Positions 18,363-27,248 of a stretch of DNA of 64,000 nucleotides are shown here, piece by piece (position 1 is the first letter of the stretch; every line of letters starts with the position of its first letter). This DNA is from Fervidobacterium_A thailandense. GTDB lineage: Bacteria > Thermotogota > Thermotogae > Thermotogales > Fervidobacteriaceae. Where the stretch lies: NCBI RefSeq assembly GCF_041505935.1, contig NZ_CP140110.1; one strand, given 5' to 3'. The position numbers and the translations under genes are program-made. Below the pieces are notes generated by a model, which was given only the letters and a program-made list of their open reading frames with translations, did no database searches and had not been told where the DNA came from.

Positions 18363-19865
18363 GTGAGGAGGCTCGTCTTTTACGGTATTTTCCTTCTCGT
18401 ATTGAGCGTTGACATAGTGTTTGCCGATTTTGTTTTAAATGTGACTAATCATGATTTTAGTAGTTTCGTACCTGTTGGTTCTGGAACACGAGTTGTGTTT
18501 ACTCCTGCTCTGTTTGTGTCGAACTACCCTCGCAACGTGGTATCGAGTAAGGGTTCCACCGGCTACGTTTTGGTAAACCCTGCTGAGGGCATTTTTTATC
18601 TCCATGATCAACTCCCGCCGCTTGCTGAGTTTGGACTTAGTTACAGAGGACGGAATTTCGGTCTGCAGCTGAACTTCGAGCATAAGTACTCGTTGGGAGC
18701 TGCGCTGGTGAAACTTGAAAAATTCACAAACGTGCCCTTAAACCTCGTTGAATATCTTACGGTGGACTTGCCAAGAGCCTTCGATACCACAACACCTCAC
18801 GAGGCTTTTGCTTATTGGTACACTGAAGACCTGTTCTTAGCGTTAGGGCGTTTTAAGATTAAGTGGGGAGATGCGCGCTATCCGATTCACATTTCCGATG
18901 TCACATTCCAAGATAACTTAACGTTCAGCGCTAACATTGAACCGTTTCGTTTCACTTTTCACATCATATCGATACTTCCTTGGCTAACGGCTGAAGAGTT
19001 GTACGTTCAAAGTAATTACACACGGGGCGGAGAAACGAGAACTGCGTACACCGAGCCGTACAGAACGATTTTTGCACATAGATTTGATTGGTTTATTAAC
19101 TTTCTGGAAGCCACCGTTAGGGTCGGGTTAAGTGAATTGAATCTTGTCGGTGGGAAAATGCCAGATTTGATCGATTTAAGTCCGGTCATGTTTTTACACA
19201 ATACCTGGGGCGAGGCGTACAGCAACGTGACCGGGGGACTGGATTTTTCAGTGAGATACAAGGATAGGTGGAAAATATATGGAGAGCTTGTTTTTGATAA
19301 CCTCCAACTTCCCACTGAAAAGGGTGACACTTCAAATCCTGAAGCTTACGCGTGGAACGTCGGGGTGGAATATTCAACAAAGCAGGCAACCTTTGACCTT
19401 ACGTTGTGGAGCGAGTATTCGTTCATCAGTGAATGGATGTATGTCTCTGTTGGACTGCCTTACTTAACGTTTGCCACGAGGCAATATCGGTTAGATCAGT
19501 ACGTAGGAAAGGCATTTCTCGTAGACTACCCTCTTGGGTTCATCTACGGTCCGGATGCGCGAATGTTTTCTGCGGGTCTGGATTTGAAATTTCCCTCGCA
19601 GGATTTAAGAGCATCATTCGAGTACAACTACCTTACAAAGGGTTGTGTAAAAGACGAGGAAGTAATAAGGTGGAAATGGTTTTGGGATAGATGGACAGCG
19701 AACATCCCCGGGCTGAAAAGTGAAACAGAGCCCGCTGGATATGTAACACTTCACATATTCAAGCTAATTTTAGGCTGGAAAAACTTGAGCTCGACGTTAG
19801 TTTTCAATTTGGGTTGGCCAGAAAATTCAGTACTTTTCATGCTTTCATGTAGACTTCCTTTTTAA
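18363..19865 (+). CDS. Predicted outer-membrane (toga) beta-barrel protein
   Basis: 500 residues from GTG. A signal peptide (RRLVFYGIFLLVLSVDIVFA) ends at about residue 22. The mature part alternates hydrophobic and polar residues in amphipathic strands rich in aromatics (FGLQLNFEHKYSLG, WNVGVEYSTKQATFDLTLW, LKFPSQDLRASFEYNYL). It ends in phenylalanine (SCRLPF), as many outer-membrane barrels do. No catalytic motif seen. The likely location is the outer sheath membrane, as a porin or structural barrel. No operon partners. Function unknown. Confidence 0.65.
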   Translation: MRRLVFYGIFLLVLSVDIVFADFVLNVTNHDFSSFVPVGSGTRVVFTPALFVSNYPRNVVSSKGSTGYVLVNPAEGIFYLHDQLPPLAEFGLSYRGRNFGLQLNFEHKYSLGAALVKLEKFTNVPLNLVEYLTVDLPRAFDTTTPHEAFAYWYTEDLFLALGRFKIKWGDARYPIHISDVTFQDNLTFSANIEPFRFTFHIISILPWLTAEELYVQSNYTRGGETRTAYTEPYRTIFAHRFDWFINFLEATVRVGLSELNLVGGKMPDLIDLSPVMFLHNTWGEAYSNVTGGLDFSVRYKDRWKIYGELVFDNLQLPTEKGDTSNPEAYAWNVGVEYSTKQATFDLTLWSEYSFISEWMYVSVGLPYLTFATRQYRLDQYVGKAFLVDYPLGFIYGPDARMFSAGLDLKFPSQDLRASFEYNYLTKGCVKDEEVIRWKWFWDRWTANIPGLKSETEPAGYVTLHIFKLILGWKNLSSTLVFNLGWPENSVLFMLSCRLPF

Positions 19866-19917
19866 CGGAACGAATGTTCAGATAGCTTTGACTGAAACAT
19901 CTGGGCTTTCCTAACCT

Positions 19918-20353
19918 TTGTCATGTCCTCACGTAATTCCTAAAAGTCTGGTATTTGTACGCTCTTGGATATTTTTCGGCTTGCTTCTATTTTTCTTATT
20001 TAGTGAGCATGCGAAGGAATATTCAAGTAGGAGAAGCGTGCGAACGTTAATGCAGTACATGTTTCCTTATTTTTTAGCAGACCATGTTTGGTTGATGTTT
20101 GGATTCCTGGCACTTGTGATATTGGTCTGTATTTACTTGTGAATATTTTCCTATCCTTAAGAAGGATGTTCTTTGGTATCTCTTCCTCTTCGCCGTTCCC
20201 GGCTTCTACATCGCATTCTCCTCGATTTTGAATTTTCACACCAGCTACGATCCTCTTTTTGGACGGTTGGGAGAACCATTTATTCGTGGAACGATAAGAT
20301 CCACGGTTGGAAACGTCATCTTCGTTGCAAATTACAAAACATCAAGGTTCTAA
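19918..20353 (+). pseudogene. Frameshifted small integral membrane protein
   Basis: The first frame (19918-20142, TTG start) encodes two membrane helices around FFGLLLFFLF and LMFGFLALVILVCIYL, then stops. Shifted by +1, coding continues without a break as YFPILKKDVLWYLFLFAVPG, FYIAFSSILNFHTSYDPLFG and RGTIRSTVGNVIFVANYKTS up to the stop at 20353. The continuous hydrophobic pattern across the two frames argues for one gene of about 145 codons with a single-base indel near 20140. I do not recognise the family. A sequencing error at this site would restore it. Confidence 0.55.
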
Positions 20354-21245
20354 AGCTCCACATTTCAACGCGGGAATTCAGAGCCGTTAACTTAATCAGA
20401 TTCTCCGTGGTATACTCCTTTTATTACTCCTCAAACCGTGGTGATGCTCTTGAAGAAGTACATAACTAAATCTTTCGCCTTTGACTTGTCAAGAAAAACA
20501 CCTAAGAAGCTTGCTATTATTTTCGGACACCTAACATATTCAGCATCCAAACTGTGGAATGTTGCTAATTACGAAGTAGAGAAGAACGGTGTGTCTATCT
20601 ATGAACTTGAGTATAAGCTCAAGATAACTTCTTTCCTCGTAACTTGCATTCTCAGAGTGCTCAAGCTGTCTTCCAGAAGCTTCAAGTTGCCTGGAAGAAT
20701 ACGTTCGATAGGCATACCAAACGTCCACGCTACCAACCCAAGGACGGGCCATTTCCCAGTGACTTGGAAACAGAACGGCTTCAAAGTCGTTGGTCGTAAG
20801 CTCAGGTTGTCTCTTTCAAAGCAAACCAAGGACTACCTCAAATCAGCCCACGGAATCGAGTCCAAGTACGTATGGATAGAGTTACCAAGAACTCTATCGC
20901 TCGATTCCGTGAAAGTTCAGCAAGTTGAACTTGTTCCGTATCAAGCCTTTGGGCACATCTCTTATTCACTCAGGATAATCTACAGAGAACCTATCCAAGA
21001 TTTCAAAGACCGGCCACAGCTAAACGAGCGCAAGATTTTAGCCATCGACCTGGGTGTTAGTAACTTTACAACGTGCACTGATGGAGCCAAGAGCTTCGTC
21101 ATCGATGGCAGGGTACTACAAGGTATCTCCGAGTTTCCAAAAGGGGCTAGGAGTAGTGGCTTTGGCCAGCCCAGCGCGGTTAAGGTTAGTAAGCTAACAT
21201 ACCGCACGAAGAATCCTCGCATTTTAATGCGGGGAGTAGGTCAAG
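20354..21245 (+). mobile_element. IS200/IS605 family element, tnpB-only remnant (copy 1)
   Basis: The left side has a hairpin-like CACATTTCAACGCGG at 20360-20375. A damaged tnpB and a right end with two hairpins follow: GTTAG-TAAG-CTAAC at 21186-21199, and a second built on CGCATT and AATGCG near 21218-21232, ending in GGTCAAG at 21239-21245. The right end matches that of the element at 44035-45601. No tnpA is present. Confidence 0.7.
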
Positions 21246-21256
21246 TGGAACAGTAA
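20438..21256 (+). pseudogene. tnpB: TnpB (IS605 OrfB) remnant
   Basis: It starts with a normal TnpB N-terminus (LKKYITKSFAFDLSRKTPKK). Compared with the second copy at 44.4 kb there is a one-base loss near codon 61 and a one-base gain near 20746, so about 45 codons are read out of frame before it recovers (HFPVTWKQNGFKVVGRK). RuvC-I is kept (ILAIDLGVSNFTTCTDG). Everything after FVIDGRVL is deleted: the RuvC-II and RuvC-III regions and the zinc finger are gone, and the frame runs into the right-end RNA region. It cannot be an active RNA-guided nuclease. Confidence 0.85.
21130..21245 (+). ncRNA. Candidate omegaRNA (reRNA) scaffold of the IS605 right end, copy 1
   Basis: This stretch corresponds to the 3' end of tnpB plus the right end, the known source of TnpB guide RNA. 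It has a perfect GTTAG/CTAAC hairpin and a CGCATT/AATGCG hairpin and is closely matched at 45500-45601 and, in part, on the minus strand at 28901-28960. The bases after GGTCAAG (TGGAACAGTAAATGAT) would be the guide. Expression is not shown by sequence. Confidence 0.5.
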
Positions 21257-21298
21257 ATGATATCAGTTGGGAGTTGTTTATCGATAGATTCTTTGTTC

Positions 21299-21327
21299 AA
21301 AGCAGGCCGTTCGGTCTGCTTTTTTGT
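21299..21327 (+). terminator. Rho-independent terminator upstream of the AAA-nuclease gene
   Basis: Stem AAAGCAG-CCG / CGG-CTGCTTT closed by TT, running into a T-rich tract. A shorter relative of this hairpin and the following TGTATAATTT also precede the paralogue at 27249, so the sequence belongs to a duplicated segment. TATAAT at 21338-21343 could be a -10 box, but I see no fitting -35. Confidence 0.75.
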
Positions 21328-22963
21328 TTTTTAGGTGTATAATTTCTTATGTAGGCTCGTTCGTTGGTTTTTTTTGACTTTTGTTACATAGTGTTGCGTG
21401 TTCGATGAAGTTCTCAGGGAGGATAGTTTCGAGCTCTTTCATGAGGTTGGTAGTAAGCGTGGAATAAAGAGTTGGGAAAGCAAGAAGGCGAGGTGAACGG
21501 ATGAAGGAATTACCCTTGGGGTTGAATGACTTTAAGGATTTAATAAAGGGCAACTTTGTATATGTTGACAAAACGATGTACATACACGAGTTGGTAAAGA
21601 GGCAAAAGGGATTGTACCTTCTGTCCCGGCCGCGCAGGTTTGGGAAGAGTTTGTTGTTGAGCACGTTGTATTACTTGTTCAAGGGTGAGCGAGAGTTATT
21701 CGAAGGCACGTGGATATACGACAAATGGAGCTGGGAAGAGTATCCGGTGATAAGGATCAACCTTGCCGATGTCAACTCCGAGACGATCGAGATTTTGAAC
21801 AAGGAACTTATTAACATTCTCAAGGAGCAGGCAAAGGAGCTGGGAATAGAGCTTGAGGAGTTAGATGAGGCGAGTATAGCTTTCAGGGAACTGATACTGA
21901 GATGTAAGGAGAAGTACGGAAAGAAAGTGGTCGTGCTGGTGGATGAATACGAAAAGCCGGTGTTGGACAATGTGACGGAGAAGGAGAAGGTGGAAGAAAT
22001 AAGGAGGAAATTGAGGAACTTTTACGGTGTGTTGAAAGCGCAAGAGGAGAAGATAAGTTTTTTGTTGATCACGGGACTGACGAAGTTCACGAAGATGGGT
22101 GTGTTTAGTGCGCTGAATAACTTGACGGACATCTCGTTCAAACCTGAGTATGCGCAGATGCTGGGGTACACGCACGAGGAAGTGATTGAATATTTCGATG
22201 AGTACATCGCCAGATACCTCCAACTCACAGGGCTGAGCAAAGATGAGTTCTTGGAGATGTTCAGGGAGTACTACGATGGATATTCGTTTGATGGGATATG
22301 GTACGATGAGGAAGGTAAGGACCGGAGGGTGTACAATCCGTATGCGGTGCTGTTGTTTTTCGATAACATGCGGTTTGCACCGTACTGGAGCGAGACGGGA
22401 GCTCCGAGTTTTGTTTACGAGTACCTCAAGAAACACAAAGTCTCCAGGAAAGACTTGTTTGCTCAGAAGATAGCCCAGAGCGACTTTTCGCAGTGGGAGA
22501 TAGAGGACAACCCACCGCACTTGTTCTTAGCACAAGCCGGGTACCTTTCGACGAAGTTAGTGACATCCCGTACGGCTCCACAGCCGATATATGAGTTGTA
22601 CGTGCCGAACACGGATGCGAGGATAGGGGTGGAGAAGTTGCTGTTTGCGGTGGAGCACAAGCTGGATTTGGCGATGGTGACGAGCAAGGTGAACGAGCTG
22701 GTGTGGGCAGTTGAAACGAGGGATGTGGAGAGGATGGTAGGGGTGATAGACAGTGTGTATGCGAGAGTGAGCTGGAGGGTGAGGAGGCGGATAGAGAGGA
22801 GTGGGGGGAAGGATCGATTGACACACCTGGAGTCGTTTTATCAGGGGGTTATGGTGAGTTTGATGGAGTCGGCAGGTTTGAGTGTGGTGGTGGAAGAGGA
22901 GAGTGCTGGGGGAAGTGCGGATGTGGTGGTGAGGATGAACGGAGTGGTGTATGTGATCGAGTT

Positions 22964-22971
22964 GAAGGTGG
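22964..22971 (+). repeat. Left target-site duplication of IS256
   Basis: GAAGGTGG, repeated exactly at 24503-24510; 8 bp is normal for IS256-type transposition. It lies in the ELKV codons of the interrupted nuclease gene. Confidence 0.9.
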
Positions 22972-24502
22972 AGACTGACCAAGAATTTTGTGTCCGAAGA
23001 AAAGAGAACAACCACATGAGGAAGTAAATTGTTTTAATTTTTTGTCTCCTCACTCTTTCTGTTGCTAAGTTTTTTCCAGTTCGCTATTCATTTCTCAATG
23101 ACCTTGTCATTAACTCTTTTACCCTTCGAAGGGTTTCTTAGTTTTTCTTTTTCGTTTGTTCTTTCTTGTTTAGCTATTGTCTTTTGTTTTTCATTCGCTT
23201 AGTTTGTACATCACATTGTATATTTGTAATACTTCATACGCTTCTCCAGCTATTCTTGGTACTGAGTTTTTCCATTTCGTTTGTTTGAGATTTTGTCTTT
23301 TTAAGTAGATGTTCAGTTCTAATATCTCAATACTGTTGAAGTATCCTCCTTGGGATATCCTAATTTTTTCAACTAAGCTATTCACACTTTCAACGACATT
23401 TGTTGTGTAAAGGTGTTTTCTTATTGGCTTTGGGAAATTCAAAAATGCTGTGTATTGCTCTATTTTCTCAAATAGCGTTTTGATGTAGCTGGAGTATTTT
23501 GGATTATTCACATACTGACTAAATAACCTTTCAAGGTGAACGTTTCCGGTATGAACATCGTCAAAATGTATGAGCTGTTTGACTTGTTCGTTGAGTTGTG
23601 AAGCATCTTGTTTGGGGAGATTCTTTCTGATATTTCTTTGAAGATGAACTAAGCATAATTGATGATGAGCTTTTGGATATACCATTTTGACTTTCTCATG
23701 TAAACCAGGAAAATCATCACTAACGATGATACAAGGTTGCTTGAGACCACGATCAAATAAATCTCTAAGTACGACATTCCAATTGAGAGAACTCTCATTA
23801 CCAAGGAAAGTATAAACACCGAAGATATCTTTTTGACCTTTTAAATCGATACCAACGACAATATAACAAGCATGTTCACTAACACGAGAATCACTTCTAA
23901 CAAAGCAATGATAAGCATCAATGAAAAGAGCAAGAACCTGTTCAGGTAACTGACGAGTTTTGAAAAGCATAAGTTCTTCTTTGAGAGACTTAACAATGTG
24001 GTCTAAATCACTTTGAGAATAAGAAAGCCCAAGAGCTTTAAGAGTATTACGTAAAGAAGAATCAGAATAACCATTGATAAGAAGAGATTGGAGTAAGTTA
24101 GAATAAGACTCATCGCTTCTGACATACTTATCAGGAATAATTTGAGGACGGAAGTTAGAATTACGATCGCGAGGGACAGAAAGATTAAGTTTGCCCATAG
24201 CGGTATCAAGGAAACGGGAATAAAAGCCATTAGCTTTGTTATCAGGGTCATTAGAAAGAAAGACATCGCGTTCACCACGCATAATGGCATTGATAGCGGT
24301 TTCCAAGAACAAACGAAGAGGAGAACCAGGTTGTAAATCGATGTTGTATTGCAAAGAAAGTTGTTTAAAAGTATCTTCAACGACCTGGCGGAATTGTTCA
24401 TTGGAGATAGAAGCCATACGATACACTCCTTTCTGTTGGGATAAGATATTATACACCTTAGCAAGCTAAAATTTTCCAGACACAAAATTTCTTGTACTCC
24501 CT
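22972..24502 (-). mobile_element. IS256-family insertion sequence
   Basis: 1531 bp with imperfect terminal inverted repeats sharing AAGAA and ATTTTGTGTC, flanked by an 8-bp duplication GAAGGTGG. The insertion point is proven by the uninterrupted paralogue at 28.7 kb, where the two flanks are contiguous. Its single gene reads on the minus strand. The element looks complete and could be active. Confidence 0.93.
23191..24417 (-). CDS. IS256-family (mutator-type) transposase
   Basis: 408 residues from ATG 24417 (ASISNEQFRQVVEDTFKQ), chosen because AAAGGAGTG lies just upstream; the frame is open 13 codons further. Mutator hallmarks in order: the first D in LALFIDAYHCFVR, the second in CIIVSDDFPGLHEKV, the C/H motif QLCLVHLQRNIRKNL, and the catalytic E in YTTNVVESVNSLVEKIR. 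Length is typical, and I see no damage, so the protein is probably functional in cut-and-paste or copy-paste movement of its element. Confidence 0.95.
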   Translation of the reverse strand: MASISNEQFRQVVEDTFKQLSLQYNIDLQPGSPLRLFLETAINAIMRGERDVFLSNDPDNKANGFYSRFLDTAMGKLNLSVPRDRNSNFRPQIIPDKYVRSDESYSNLLQSLLINGYSDSSLRNTLKALGLSYSQSDLDHIVKSLKEELMLFKTRQLPEQVLALFIDAYHCFVRSDSRVSEHACYIVVGIDLKGQKDIFGVYTFLGNESSLNWNVVLRDLFDRGLKQPCIIVSDDFPGLHEKVKMVYPKAHHQLCLVHLQRNIRKNLPKQDASQLNEQVKQLIHFDDVHTGNVHLERLFSQYVNNPKYSSYIKTLFEKIEQYTAFLNFPKPIRKHLYTTNVVESVNSLVEKIRISQGGYFNSIEILELNIYLKRQNLKQTKWKNSVPRIAGEAYEVLQIYNVMYKLSE

Positions 24503-24510
24503 GAAGGTGG
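24503..24510 (+). repeat. Right target-site duplication of IS256
   Basis: GAAGGTGG, a copy of 22964-22971. Coding of the interrupted gene resumes directly afterwards. Confidence 0.9.
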
Positions 24511-24669
24511 ACAGGTCGGCAAGGGAAGCGCTGGAGCAGATAAAGGAGCGGGGGTACCATGAGCCGTACAGGGGCAAGGAGGTGTACTTGGTGGGGATAA
24601 GTGTATCGAGCAAGAGTGGGAGGATAAAGGATTGGGAGTGCGAGAGGGTATGGTGAGGTGGTAGGAGGG

Positions 24670-24743
24670 ATGAAGAAGCTACCGAAGGGATTGAACGATT
24701 ACAGGGAAATGAGGGTGAACGGATACATATATGTGGATAGACG
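24670..24743 (+). pseudogene. 5' stub of a third AAA-ATPase/nuclease gene (copy C)
   Basis: ATG 24670 begins KKLPKGLNDYREMRVNGYIY, then VDR, clearly the N-terminus of the same family as copies A and B (which start KELPLGLNDF and KGLPLGLNDF). It starts 13 bp after the stop of copy A, so A and C were tandem genes. Similarity stops at about 24743, where a transposase fragment takes over. Confidence 0.8.
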
Positions 24744-25084
24744 CGGTTTTTGAATCTTCACCCAGTCTCCCGGCTCTTGCAGTCTCAACTTCCTCTTGAT
24801 GTTGTGGAGCACTACAAACACTTTGGTGTAGTTGATCATGTTCGATAGCTTCTTGAACCTTCTTCTGATTTGTGTGAACATCGCAAGAAGGTTGTTTCTG
24901 GATTCTACCGCTTGATTGGCCTTTGAACTGATGGTCTTGTGTTGGACGTTTAGGTACTCACAAGCTTGGGCATATGCGGATAATCCATCGGATAGCACAA
25001 GTTTAGGTTGGCAAGGGAATATTAACTTGATGGCTTCAAGAGTATCATGGTTGAGAGAAACACCGAAGTTAGCAATAAGGTAGT
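24744..25084 (-). pseudogene. Fragment of a DDE transposase related to the 11.1 and 16.9 kb copies
   Basis: The minus strand encodes NFGVSLNHDTLEAIKLIF, LVLSDGLSAYAQACEYLNV, NQAVESRNNLLAMF and LRLQEPGDWVKIQKP. It is the same protein family but clearly diverged from the two other copies (roughly four of five residues match). It lacks the N-terminus with the first catalytic D and has no recognisable element ends. It is an older, separate insertion that truncated AAA copy C. Confidence 0.8.
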
Positions 25085-25433
25085 GGAAGACTATCAACGG
25101 AAAACGGACGAAGGAAGAGCGGATTTTGTAGATTTCCATTGTGAAGTTGCAGCCAGGGGTATTTGGAGTAAAGGAAGTTGAAAAGTTTGATTGGGTTGGG
25201 TGAGTGGAAACTTTTCGAAAAGGAGGAGATGCGTTTGCAGCTATGGTATATAGAACTTTTGGAGATTTGGAGCAGAGAGCTGTTAAGAGCATGGTGGAAG
25301 TGAGGGGGATTGATCAAGGCTTTTCGTAATAGCAGTGGGGCAAGGAGTTCTTCGAGAACCGTTGGGTTTGCAAGGCATGGGTATACGTCATTTCGAGTAA
25401 CAGATTAGCTTCATGCAAAGAAGGTAGACAACC
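25085..25433. other. Unassigned stretch, probably decayed coding DNA
   Basis: Several short frames have protein-like composition, for instance EKEEMRLQLWYIELLEIWSR near 25213-25280, but none has a start and ribosome site. No family recognised. Confidence 0.3.
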
Positions 25434-26129
25434 ATGAGAAATGAGCTCGAAGCTTTTGAGTTTCTGAAGGAAAAGCTTTTTAACGAACTGCTCTTCAGCC
25501 TCACAAAGGAAAAATTATGTACTTTTCTTTTGCAAGCTTTCTTAATTTCGGAAGGTAACGCAACCATTAAAACTATTAATGGTCAGCGCGTGTTTTTCAT
25601 TAATCAAGGTTTTGAATTTTCTCGGGACTTTTTGAAATTATCAACCAGGCTTGGAATCAAACCTTCTAAGCTTGAGAGTATTATAATGCAGATTAAAATG
25701 CAGACGATAATCGAAACTCAGAATGAAAAAGAATATGTTCGCGAAATAATTTTTCATACCGAAGAAGCGATAGAGATAAGAAGTAATTCTGAAGGCAAGA
25801 CTCAGTTAGTTTTGTTTATAAGGGACAAGGTAGCAAGAGATATAATAGAAAGGACTTTGAAAAAAGAGAATAAGTCTTACGATTACAGTTTTAACAGGGA
25901 CATTCTTATATTGTCCCGAGAGGCACTTAAGGTAATTATGAATGAATTTTTGAGCGAAGACGATATTAAAGAATTTAAGAGCAGAATAAATATAATGGAC
26001 AGAAAAGAAATGATTGCAGCAATCGTTGATACACTATTCCAAAAACTTTTAGGACAGGAGGGCTTAAGACTTGTTAGAAAATTATTTGATTTTATCAAGG
26101 AAGTTATCTCACAAGATGTGAGTTCGTAA
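25434..26129 (+). CDS. Hypothetical protein, 231 residues
   Basis: A helical, charged protein (RNELEAFEFLKEKLFNELLF at the start; LRLVRKLFDFIKEVI near the end) without a signal peptide or membrane segment. No motif recognised. ATG with AAGGTAG upstream. Composition is AT-rich, unlike the neighbouring AAA genes, and it is surrounded by decayed sequence, so it may be recently acquired or itself in decline. It is not obviously linked to a neighbour. Confidence 0.55.
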   Translation: MRNELEAFEFLKEKLFNELLFSLTKEKLCTFLLQAFLISEGNATIKTINGQRVFFINQGFEFSRDFLKLSTRLGIKPSKLESIIMQIKMQTIIETQNEKEYVREIIFHTEEAIEIRSNSEGKTQLVLFIRDKVARDIIERTLKKENKSYDYSFNRDILILSREALKVIMNEFLSEDDIKEFKSRINIMDRKEMIAAIVDTLFQKLLGQEGLRLVRKLFDFIKEVISQDVSS

Positions 26130-26199
26130 TGGAACATATGAGAGAACTTATACGTCCTGTCTAAAAGTAGCTGAAAAATACGTTGTTTGATTGTTAAGA

Positions 26200-26406
26200 G
26201 ACACCCTCTCTAATGTAACAGTTTTTAAGCGTGCAAAAAATGCGATAAGTATAAAAGTTTAGACGTATAAAGGGGCATCACGGAAAAATTAGATCTAATT
26301 CGCACCTGTAACATTCACGATAAATGACGAACAGGCCATTGGAAGCTGATGAGGTCGCTATAGATTCAGATTTTTCATTAGACAGCGTGTACTTTGGATA
26401 GGGTGT
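26200..26406. repeat. MITE-like element with imperfect terminal inverted repeats
   Basis: The left end GACACCCTCTCTAATGTA and the right end, read on the other strand, ACACCCTATCCAAAGTA, match at 13 of 17 positions. The interior of about 170 bp has no coding capacity. A related end occurs at 16650-16665, and a further similar sequence (CGTCCTGTCTAAAAGTA) at about 26153-26170. Confidence 0.4.
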
Positions 26407-26440
26407 ATTAAGTTTGTAAGTATGAAAACAAAAGTGTTAA

Positions 26441-27022
26441 AGTGTTAAGGTTCAACCAAACGATGTTGTGTTAGGCGTCGGAGTGGCCGAAGCTTTCTTC
26501 ACCTTATACGCTTTGCAAAGAGGTGCCTACGTCCATGCGTTTGAGCCGAATCCGGAGATGGATGACGCTTTGGAGAAAACGCTGGCGCTTCATAGATTTG
26601 AGAATAGAGCAACCGTGCGCAGAGCTGGTTTATCGGATGAGGCTTCCGAGCATACTTTGATTGTTGAACCAGTGAACCTCGAGGCTGCGAGTTTCTCAGA
26701 CTCAGAGAGAAAATTGAACAAAAATCAGAAAGAAAAAGGCAAGCGTGTTTAGGTCATGACTGAGACGCTGAATAATCTTTATGAGCGCGGTGTGATTGAA
26801 CGTGTGGATTTTATCAAAGCAGATATTAAAGGCTACGAGAAAAGGATGCTGTGCGGTGGGGAGAAGATGATAAGGAAGTTCAAGCCCAAGCTCGTGATTT
26901 GCTATTATCAATTTGCTATTATCACTTTGGAGACGTTAATAAGGATTATAAGGGGGTTCAGCAAAAATTATAAACTTGCAATAAACGATAAAGTGTTGTT
27001 TGCTTGGAATGAGGATAGGTGA
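26441..27022 (+). pseudogene. FkbM-family methyltransferase with internal stop and lost N-terminus
   Basis: One reading frame carries the whole remnant: VQPNDVVLGVGVAEAFFTLY and HAFEPNPEMDDAL (SAM-binding site), then TAG at 26750, then TLNNLYERGVIERVDFIKAD, GYEKRMLCGGEKMI and PKLVICYYQF (the DIKGYE segment is the FkbM hallmark). The frame opens only at 26441, so the usual first 60-100 residues are gone. FkbM enzymes O-methylate sugars or antibiotics; this one may once have belonged to the glycan locus. A TAG stop plus truncation makes it non-functional. Confidence 0.8.
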
Positions 27023-27248
27023 TTGGTTTTTGATATACGTAGTGTGCTGTTGTCGCCAGTAAATGTTTTCGTTCGAAGCAAACCGTTTGATCAGCTTTTT
27101 TGTTTTTTAGGTGTATAATTTTTCATGTGAGCCCGTCAGTGATGCGCAATTCATGGATAGTATTAGAGAAGGCAGTTTCGAGGAATTTCAAGAGGCTGAT
27201 AAATGGGCGTGGAATAGAAGGTTGGGAAAGTGAGGGGCGGGTGAACGG

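Larger units (their letters stand above)
21501..24656 (+). pseudogene. AAA-ATPase/PD-(D/E)XK nuclease (PF09820/PF08011 type), copy A, split by IS256
   Basis: Coding runs from ATG 21501 to 22971 and resumes after the IS at 24511, ending at TGA 24656. Removing the IS and one 8-bp duplication restores a 538-539 residue protein like the intact copy at 27249. Domains: AAA-ATPase-like with Walker A in SRPRRFGKSLLL (about 33-45), Walker B VVVLVDEYEKPVLD (about 141-154) and LLITGLTKF; then a C-terminal nuclease-like region with SADVVVRM and VIELKV (D...ExK). As it stands it would make a 508-residue protein ending in 19 IS-encoded residues, keeping ExK but losing the last beta/alpha units. Family members are common in Thermotogota and Bacteroides; their role is not established. 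Confidence 0.88.

Noticed and set aside
21324..21343. Full sigma-A promoter before AAA copy A
   Set aside because: A good TATAAT is present, but there is no acceptable -35 at 16-18 bp, so I list only the -10 as a remark.
22426..23053. Several long minus-strand frames opposite the AAA-nuclease genes (also at 21861-22520 and 27783-28575)
   Set aside because: They are low-complexity serine/proline-rich or histidine-rich shadows caused by strong purine bias of the coding strand, and they lack ribosome sites.
25103..25330. Two overlapping + strand frames as a small gene
   Set aside because: Neither has a start codon with a ribosome site or a recognisable motif, and the area lies between two broken genes.
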